Shown in pieces: positions 12,777-18,026 of a stretch of DNA of 18,026 nt. The position numbers and the translations under genes are program-made. The DNA is from an uncultured bacterium. GTDB lineage: Bacteria; Planctomycetota; UBA8108. Positions within the stretch are counted from its first letter, which is position 1, and every line of letters starts with the position of its first letter. The stretch is taken from the NCBI GenBank assembly GCA_913050545.1, contig CAJWZY010000010.1, positions 1-18,026 on the forward strand, in the 5' to 3' direction. The notes beneath the pieces were generated by a model. That model had not been told where the DNA came from and did no database searches. It was given only the letters and a program-made list of their open reading frames with translations.

Positions 12777-15488
12777 ATGTTGCCAGCTACCTGTTGGAGG
12801 TGGGTCGGCCGTATCGTTTGTATTTCCTGCCTGCTGCCGGCATGCGTGGCATCCTGGCAGCAGGAGAGAGTATGGGCCCAGGAATACGCACGGCCGGTAC
12901 GCGTCGGTACAATTAGTGATGCGAGGGTCGATGAGATCTCCGGGATGGTCCCCATCACCGGGCGCCCGGACTATTTCTGGATCCACAACGATTCCAAGGA
13001 TGCCGCTCGCCTGTTCGCAGTTCGCAAGGATGGCGGGCTGGTGGCCGAGGTCGAGCTGCCCGGCGCCAGCAATATCGATTACGAGGACATCGCCACCGGT
13101 CCGGGTTCTGATCCGGATCGTACCTATCTCTTCATTGCAGATACCGGTAACAACGCACTCAACCGCACCGAGCTGGTGATCTGGCGACTTCCCGAGCCAC
13201 GGCTGGTTTCCACTAACCTGGGGCAGCGACTGGTTGCAGAGAGATCGGAGGCTATTCGCTTCCGCTACCCGCTGGGAACTTCCAACAACGAGGCCCTGAT
13301 CGTTCATCCTCTCACCGGGGTGATCTATATCATCACCAAGGTGTCGGGCCCGGCAGTTGTATACCGCTTCCCGAGCAGTATTCCAGGAGGACCGGTCCAG
13401 ACTCTCGTGAGGGTTACGAGCATGAATATCGGTGGCCTGGTTACGGCGGCCGATCTCACCGAAGATGGCCGGCGAATGCTGGTTCGGACCTTTCCGGCTG
13501 TCCAGGAGTACCGTCTTCCTGAAGGCGCTCCATTTGAATCGATCTTCTCCCGGCCGCGGATTATCCTTCCCAACGCTGGTGCAGCCGAGCCCAAGAGTGA
13601 GTCGATCTGTTTTGATCTTGAAGACAGGGATTTTTTCACCAGCAACGAGGGCAACCCGGCCCCGATCCACCAGACCAGCCTCCTCGAGCAGCAGCCCTTC
13701 TGTGTGGCGCAGGGAAATGCGCTCGCCCGCCGCCTTTTTACACGCGGCGATCTTGTCGAGGGGCCAGCGGGCAGCGCTGCAAAGGTGAATTTGAATGATG
13801 TGCTCTTCCTGTTACGCGGGCTTCGTGACGAGGTGGTCTTTTCATGTCCCGATGCGGCGGATTTCGATGACAACGGAGTTCTCGACCCCTGGGATTTCAA
13901 CCGCATGGGAGAGGCCATCGTTGCGGGTACAGTGCCGCCGGCCCCGTATCGCCTGCCCAGCTGGGACCCCACCTTCGATGAGTTGCCCTGTGACCTGCCG
14001 GGCGCTTCGACCCTTATTCCGGCTGGGTCTCCCTGGGATTACTGGTATTCCGAGGAGGGCCCGGGAGCAGACTGGCACCAGGGCTTTTTCGATGCAGGGG
14101 GGTGGGCCGAGGGTGTGCCGGGGATCGGGTTCGGTTCAACCACTCTTGCCACCCAGCTCGCGATGCTTGCGGTCAACAAGAGGATCCTTTACGCCCGCCA
14201 CGCCTTTGATATTGCCGACCCGGCGTCCGGCCGGTCCCTGTTGCTGAGGATTGATTACAACGATGGCTTTATCGCCTACATCAATGGCATCGAGGTTGCT
14301 CGCCGGGGGCTGGGAGATCCAGGCTACGTAGTCCCTTCCTCTGCCTATGCGAGGTTCCACCGTGGTGGCCTGCCGGAGGATGTATTTCTCTGTCGGGAAT
14401 CGCTGGTTGAAGGGGAGAACATCCTGGGGCTCGAGATCTACAACCGTTCCCGCCTGGACAGATCCTTGTTTTTTAATGCAGAGCTGATGGAGGTGGATGA
14501 CGGCGAGGTGGCGGCACCGGTGGTTGAAAGCATCGATGCCCAGGCCACCGTCTGGCTTGACCTGCAGCCCCGCCCCATCCTGGAAGGGGAAGGCGCCCTG
14601 GATATTTATTCTCGCAGCGAAGCGCCGGTCAGTGCCGGGAGCATCGCCCTGGATTACGATCCCGGCCACCTGGCCTTCAGCGACCCGGTATTTCCGGCTG
14701 CGGGAGATATTGACTGGCAGCGGATTTTCATCGATGAGGCGGCAGGAACTATATCCTGTGTGTTCATCTGTGACACCGATGGGCAGGGACAGCTGGAGCT
14801 GCCACCTTCGGAGGACCACGCCTTCGCCAGCCTTCGCTACCAGGTACGCGCGCGGCTCCCGGTAAGGACGGCGATTCGGTTTTTGGACCGTGAAGGATCC
14901 ATGCCACTTGAAAACCGTTTACTGGGGCCCGGGGGAGGAGTGCTCGAGCTGGAGACCACGAACCTGGGCGTGGATATTACCGATACACGGGAGCCGATCA
15001 TCGTCACCTACGTTACCAACAGGGGAGCCCCGGGGCGCATCTTCTATTTCATAGGGCGCCACGTATCCGATGGGATCAGCTCGGTCCGGGTCTGCGGCCG
15101 TGATGCGGAGTTCGAATTGCTCAACGATGGCCAGACCGTCGAGGTCATCGCGCCGGCCTGTGAAACAGAGGGGCCGGCGAGCGTTGAGGTCTGCACCGAG
15201 GACGGCTGCGCCTTTGATGAGGACGGCTTCTTCTACACCGAGGCGAGCCCGGTGTGGATTCGGGGTGACTCCAATGGCGATGGGGTCCTCGACATCTCAG
15301 ATCCGATCCGGCTGCTGGGCCGCCTTTTTCTCGGAGAACCGACAGAGGAGACCTGCCCCCCGGCAGTTGATGTCAACGCTGACGGTGCGCTCGACATCTC
15401 AGACCCGATCGTTCTCCTGGGGTTCCTGTTTATGGGCAACATGGTCATCCCGCCACCCAATCCCGGCTCTGAGCAGTTTTGTCCCTGA
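12777..15488 (+). CDS. Large exported multidomain protein: propeller-like, beta-sandwich, cohesin-like, IPT-like and dockerin-like modules
   Basis: This is a 903-residue protein. The N-terminal signal sequence could end at a lipobox-like LPAC (Cys23) or at VWA-QE (about 34). Residues about 45-310 look like a beta-propeller, with DEISGMV, DYFWIHNDS, NIDYEDIATGP and LFIADTGNN. Residues 323-387 form a degenerate dockerin-like module (VNLNDVLFLLRGL, then DFDDNGVLDPWD). A jelly-roll or CBM-like sandwich follows (about 410-572; LIPAGSPWDYW to FFNAEL). Residues about 588-735 resemble a cohesin (GSIALDYDPGHLAFSDPVF, ISCVFICDTDG, FASLRYQV). An IPT/TIG-like domain (about 740-822) leads to a clear dockerin-like pair, DSNGDGVLDISD and DVNADGALDISD (830-890). 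Carrying both partner types could let it self-associate or collect other dockerin proteins. Fold calls are by pattern; function is unknown. Confidence 0.7.
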   Translation: MLPATCWRWVGRIVCISCLLPACVASWQQERVWAQEYARPVRVGTISDARVDEISGMVPITGRPDYFWIHNDSKDAARLFAVRKDGGLVAEVELPGASNIDYEDIATGPGSDPDRTYLFIADTGNNALNRTELVIWRLPEPRLVSTNLGQRLVAERSEAIRFRYPLGTSNNEALIVHPLTGVIYIITKVSGPAVVYRFPSSIPGGPVQTLVRVTSMNIGGLVTAADLTEDGRRMLVRTFPAVQEYRLPEGAPFESIFSRPRIILPNAGAAEPKSESICFDLEDRDFFTSNEGNPAPIHQTSLLEQQPFCVAQGNALARRLFTRGDLVEGPAGSAAKVNLNDVLFLLRGLRDEVVFSCPDAADFDDNGVLDPWDFNRMGEAIVAGTVPPAPYRLPSWDPTFDELPCDLPGASTLIPAGSPWDYWYSEEGPGADWHQGFFDAGGWAEGVPGIGFGSTTLATQLAMLAVNKRILYARHAFDIADPASGRSLLLRIDYNDGFIAYINGIEVARRGLGDPGYVVPSSAYARFHRGGLPEDVFLCRESLVEGENILGLEIYNRSRLDRSLFFNAELMEVDDGEVAAPVVESIDAQATVWLDLQPRPILEGEGALDIYSRSEAPVSAGSIALDYDPGHLAFSDPVFPAAGDIDWQRIFIDEAAGTISCVFICDTDGQGQLELPPSEDHAFASLRYQVRARLPVRTAIRFLDREGSMPLENRLLGPGGGVLELETTNLGVDITDTREPIIVTYVTNRGAPGRIFYFIGRHVSDGISSVRVCGRDAEFELLNDGQTVEVIAPACETEGPASVEVCTEDGCAFDEDGFFYTEASPVWIRGDSNGDGVLDISDPIRLLGRLFLGEPTEETCPPAVDVNADGALDISDPIVLLGFLFMGNMVIPPPNPGSEQFCP
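15288..15410 (+). repeat. Internal DNA repeat coding the two calcium loops
   Basis: A 21-base unit beginning CTCGACATCTCAGA occurs at 15288-15308 and 15390-15410 with one mismatch, 102 bases (34 codons) apart. It encodes LDISDPI in both halves of the C-terminal dockerin-like module. The near identity at DNA level, including third positions, points to recent duplication or conversion within this gene. Confidence 0.7.
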
Positions 15489-15514
15489 GAGACCTCCGGG
15501 TCGAGGCAGGCGGC

Positions 15515-16327
15515 TCAGGCCAGCACGCCCGACAGGAGGAAGGTGGCCAGCCCGATGAGGGCACCGAATACGTTGCCCCAGACCACCAGCCAGCCGAGGT
15601 GCCTGCGGATTACATCTTCGATGATGTGTTTGACCTGTTCCGGCCCGAGGCTCTCCAGGCGTTTTTCAAGAAGGTGGTCTACCTCGTTGCGGATATCGGA
15701 GACCAGGCGCTCTTCGTCGAGCTGGACGCCAAGCTCTGATGGGTTCGCTGAGAAGTTCTCGGCTCTTTCAAGGACCTTTTCCTTCAGTGAACCGGTGAAG
15801 GATTCGACAAAGGCGCCGACGATTCCCTGCACCGTGTCCTTGCCCACCAGGCTCAGGAGCCCTCCGAGGGCGGAGCTTTCGAAGATCTTGTCGACCTGCT
15901 TATCGAGTAATGGGTCAAGAACCTCGGGGCTTGTCAGCTTGTCCCATTGAGATTCAACGAAGGCTACCGCGGGGTTGCTGTCTTCGGGGCCCTTGAGGTA
16001 GCTGAGGAGATCGACCTGCTCTGATTTTTCCCGCAGGAATTCCCGCAGGTTCTCCTCGGTAAAGAACTCATCGAGGATGAGACGTTTTATTTCTTCACGG
16101 ATCTCCTCAAACCGATGCTGGATCACCCCGGAGCCGACGAGCCCCGGGATCCGGTCAAAGAGCATCTTGACGGCGAGGGCATTGGTGATGCCGCCGCTGA
16201 AAGCAAAGAGCCCTATGGTCAGCACCAGCTCCTGGAAGGTGCCGCCGATATCGGCCGCTGCCAGGACGAGTCCTGTGGAAAGCAGGGTTCCGGAAACTAT
16301 GTTGGAGAGGGTGCCTTTGTTGATCAT
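15515..16327 (-). CDS. DUF445 family membrane protein
   Basis: The 270-residue protein has hydrophobic segments near residues 10-30 and 33-50 and a final one at about 245-268, with a long charged helical middle section. The family hallmark follows the second helix: GGITNALAVKMLFDRIPG (44-61), then GVIQHRFEEIREEIKRLI, matching the GAxTNxLAxxMLF and K/R-rich helix of DUF445 (YheB/YjiN type). The function of the family is not established; it is an inner-membrane protein with helical bundles. No clear Shine-Dalgarno precedes the ATG. A weak leftward promoter can be drawn at the complement of 16366-16339 (TTGCAG, 16 bases, TACACT), which would give a nearly leaderless mRNA. The gene converges on the large modular protein with a 26-base gap. 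Confidence 0.8.
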   Translation of the reverse strand: MINKGTLSNIVSGTLLSTGLVLAAADIGGTFQELVLTIGLFAFSGGITNALAVKMLFDRIPGLVGSGVIQHRFEEIREEIKRLILDEFFTEENLREFLREKSEQVDLLSYLKGPEDSNPAVAFVESQWDKLTSPEVLDPLLDKQVDKIFESSALGGLLSLVGKDTVQGIVGAFVESFTGSLKEKVLERAENFSANPSELGVQLDEERLVSDIRNEVDHLLEKRLESLGPEQVKHIIEDVIRRHLGWLVVWGNVFGALIGLATFLLSGVLA

Positions 16328-16476
16328 CGGGTCTCACAGTGTATCAGAGCGCCTGCCGGCTGCAACAAGGCCGGGGTCTCCGGCGGCTCCTTCTTCCTCG
16401 CATGGGCGGGCCCGAGCGGGTAAATTCTTCGGCAGTGTCAAGTGGACTGAATTGGTCATCCGGCAGCTCATTTTCC

Positions 16477-16483
16477 AGGAAGG
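16477..16483 (+). promoter_or_regulatory. Shine-Dalgarno that fixes the start of the DUF6065-like gene
   Basis: AGGAAGG lies five bases before the ATG at 16489. This makes that codon the likely start rather than the in-frame ATG at 16339, which would add 50 residues of low-complexity Ser/Arg sequence. Confidence 0.65.
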
Positions 16484-16488
16484 CTGAG

Positions 16489-17259
16489 ATGCTTCATTAT
16501 CACAAGTTCTGTTCAGAGGTTCCGGCCCCGGTTCCCGCCCGGCAAACCTACTGTAAGCGCCAGCCCGGCAAGGGCTGGCCCGAGGAGTGTCCGCCGATGA
16601 GGGGGGCCAATGCCTTCGGGTGGGATCTCCTCTGTCCTACCGACCTGGAGTTCTCCCGCAAGGATGAGAAGTGGCAGCTCGACACTCCCCTGACCCTGGA
16701 GAGCGATTGGAAATACACCGCGGCGGAAGGGGCTGAGAGTACCGCCCTCAGCCAGGCGAATGCCTGGTTCTGGGACCAGGACCAGATGCTGCCTCACGTG
16801 ATCACACCGGAGGTTTACCCTGAGATAGAAAACCAGGTAAAGGTCTCCACCTTTCTCTTTATGCGTACCGAGAGCAACGAGCAGCTCTATTTTTGTGACA
16901 TTCCGAATCTTTCGCGGCCTTTCAGGGTTCTGAGCGCCCTGGTGGACACCGACTGGTACCCGGCCTCCTATCCCTGGCATTGTGTTCTCGAGCTGGACCC
17001 GGCGCGGGAGAGTATACGGATCTCCAGGGGGGACCCGCTCTGCCGGGTGTTTACGGTTCGACGCGAGCACTACAGTGCTCTCGAGATGTCGGAGGAGGAA
17101 TTCGATACGTATTTCGACCGCAGCCAGCAATGGCTCGCCAAATACGGCCGGGCCGGCGATGAGGAGTCGCTCGACATTACCCGTACCTATGTCAAGCAGC
17201 AGCAGCTGGCAGATTTTACCGTTCACCCCAGGGAATCAGGCCGGCACGCAGAGTCTTGA
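16489..17259 (+). CDS. DUF6065-like protein
   Basis: This is a 256-residue soluble protein without signal peptide. The N-terminal half has several Cys (CSEVP, TYCKRQ, EECPP) and the motif ANAFGWDLLCP, which resembles the NIANAxGWEILCP segment of DUF6065 proteins, whose role is unknown. Further segments fit that family: HVITPEVYPEIENQ (a substrate- or ligand-side loop with a conserved His in related proteins) and LFMRTESNEQLYFCDIPN, followed by PWHCVLELDP. A charged helical tail (EEEFDTYFDRSQQWLAKYG) ends the protein. The family call is moderate. It is divergent from the DUF445 gene and 113 bases upstream of pckA in the same direction. Confidence 0.55.
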   Translation: MLHYHKFCSEVPAPVPARQTYCKRQPGKGWPEECPPMRGANAFGWDLLCPTDLEFSRKDEKWQLDTPLTLESDWKYTAAEGAESTALSQANAWFWDQDQMLPHVITPEVYPEIENQVKVSTFLFMRTESNEQLYFCDIPNLSRPFRVLSALVDTDWYPASYPWHCVLELDPARESIRISRGDPLCRVFTVRREHYSALEMSEEEFDTYFDRSQQWLAKYGRAGDEESLDITRTYVKQQQLADFTVHPRESGRHAES

Positions 17260-17372
17260 TTATTCCAGTCTAAGTCTATATGGTGGGAGGGTTTCGCCCC
17301 ACGGGCTTAGCCAGTTGGGCAGCAGGATTACGGTAAATATTCAATACGGGAATTAAATAGGCAGGGAGATCA

Positions 17373-18026
17373 ATGGCTGAGCAGGATCACGGGCTTCAAT
17401 TCGATCCGGAATATACAAATCTACGTCCATCGCGGCTCTATGAAATAGGCACCTCTCTGGAAGGCGCCAAGATCAGCTCTACAGGCGCGCTGGCAGCCAA
17501 TTCAGGGGTCAAGACCGGTCGCTCTCCCAAGGACAAGCGGGTTGTCAGAAATGCCGCAAGTGAAGGCGATGTCTGGTGGGGCTCTGTCAATGTCGCCCTG
17601 GAGGAAGAGAGTTTTGAGAAGAACCGCGCCGCGGGCCTGGAATACCTTGCAGCCCAGCCCCGTCTCTACGTTGTAGATGGATTTGCCGGATGGGATCCCA
17701 AGTATCGCCTCAAGGTGCGGATCATCTGCTCGCAGGCCTATCACGCTCTCTTTATGTACAACATGCTGATCCGCCCCACCGATGCAGAGCTGGCAGATTT
17801 TGGCGAGCCTGATTTTACGGTTTTCAACGCCGGTAGCCTGGAGGCCGACACCTCTGTGGAGGGAGTCGATACCGCCACCAACGTCGCACTCAGCTTTGAG
17901 CGCAATGAGATGGTCATTCTTGGTACCGAGTATGCCGGGGAAATGAAGAAGGGTGTCTTCACCCTGATGAACTACCTGATGCCCAGGGACGGGGTTCTCT
18001 CGATGCACTGCAGTGCCAACGAGGGC
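17373..18026 (+). CDS. pckA: ATP-dependent phosphoenolpyruvate carboxykinase, N-terminal part
   Basis: The first 218 residues are in the window; the reading frame runs off the right edge. The enzyme converts oxaloacetate and ATP to phosphoenolpyruvate, ADP and CO2, the entry step of gluconeogenesis, in the cytoplasm. Seen: SSTGALAANSGVKTGRSPKDKR (the last part being the oxaloacetate-binding GRSPKDK), LYVVDGFAGWDPKYR, AYHALFMYNMLIRP, FGEPDFTVFNAG and GTEYAGEMKKGVF with the metal/phosphate-binding Lys, then LSMHCSANEG. AGGGAG at 17363-17368 sits four bases before the ATG. The spelling of these motifs is closer to remembered yeast PEPCK than to E. coli PckA. The P-loop and adenine site lie beyond the edge. 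Confidence 0.95.
   Translation, partial: MAEQDHGLQFDPEYTNLRPSRLYEIGTSLEGAKISSTGALAANSGVKTGRSPKDKRVVRNAASEGDVWWGSVNVALEEESFEKNRAAGLEYLAAQPRLYVVDGFAGWDPKYRLKVRIICSQAYHALFMYNMLIRPTDAELADFGEPDFTVFNAGSLEADTSVEGVDTATNVALSFERNEMVILGTEYAGEMKKGVFTLMNYLMPRDGVLSMHCSANEG

Noticed and set aside
12693..13670. 325-codon open frame on the leftward strand
   Set aside because: It is antisense to the signal peptide and propeller-like region of the 903-residue protein and shows no family motifs.
15489..15514. Bidirectional terminator between the convergent genes
   Set aside because: Only a four-base CCTC/GAGG stem can be drawn, without flanking T or A runs.
16339..16488. Upstream ATG that would lengthen the DUF6065-like protein by 50 residues
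   Set aside because: The extension is low-complexity Ser/Arg/Gly and lacks the Shine-Dalgarno found before 16489.
17283..17302. GTGGG and CCCAC hairpin after the DUF6065-like gene as a terminator
   Set aside because: Only five paired bases, a ten-base loop and no following T run.

Overview
The window looks like chromosomal DNA of a GC-rich, didermic, probably marine bacterium of the Planctomycetota or a close relative. The lineage call is an inference. It rests on two secreted proteins ending in paired dockerin-like calcium loops of the type GDxNxDGxxDISD followed by LxxLFxG, on the abundance of secreted 'hypothetical' giants and toroid proteins, and on a Hanks-type kinase. No rRNA, tRNA, CRISPR array, insertion sequence or phage gene was seen.

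Layout. Positions 1-264 are a divergent control region, with a good promoter facing each way and the first two codons of a probable leftward gene at the edge. Rightward from 265 come an exported prenyltransferase-like toroid/HEAT protein and a membrane-anchored protein with a START-like fold. They meet, tail to tail with a 4-base overlap, a leftward cluster running from 10174 down to 3161: sugar isomerase/epimerase, penicillin-acylase-family Ntn hydrolase, secreted glycoside-hydrolase-like protein, MFS transporter and a small lipoprotein with a secretin N1 (NolW)-like fold. The first three genes are translationally coupled (TGA directly followed by ATG, then an ATGA overlap). The gap to the transporter is 30 bases and to the lipoprotein 40 bases. 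The order suggests a catabolic unit: an exported hydrolase and an exported amidase release a sugar and/or an acyl group, the transporter moves a product, and the isomerase handles it in the cytoplasm. The substrate is unknown.

Divergent from this cluster, sharing a 180-base intergenic region, is a cytoplasmic Ser/Thr kinase with HSD in place of HRD and DMD in place of DFG. Downstream lie two exported modular proteins. One has a temptin-like Cys-rich domain, a DUF11/CARDB-like domain and a dockerin-like module. The other (903 aa) has a beta-propeller-like domain, a degenerate internal dockerin-like module, a beta-sandwich, a cohesin-like domain, an IPT-like domain and a C-terminal dockerin-like module. 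Together they could form a small cell-surface cohesin-dockerin assembly, the most unusual content of the window.

The right end holds a leftward DUF445 membrane protein, a rightward DUF6065-like protein and the first 218 codons of an ATP-dependent phosphoenolpyruvate carboxykinase whose sequence resembles the yeast/plant type more than the E. coli type. All product names come from reading motifs by eye; no database search was run.
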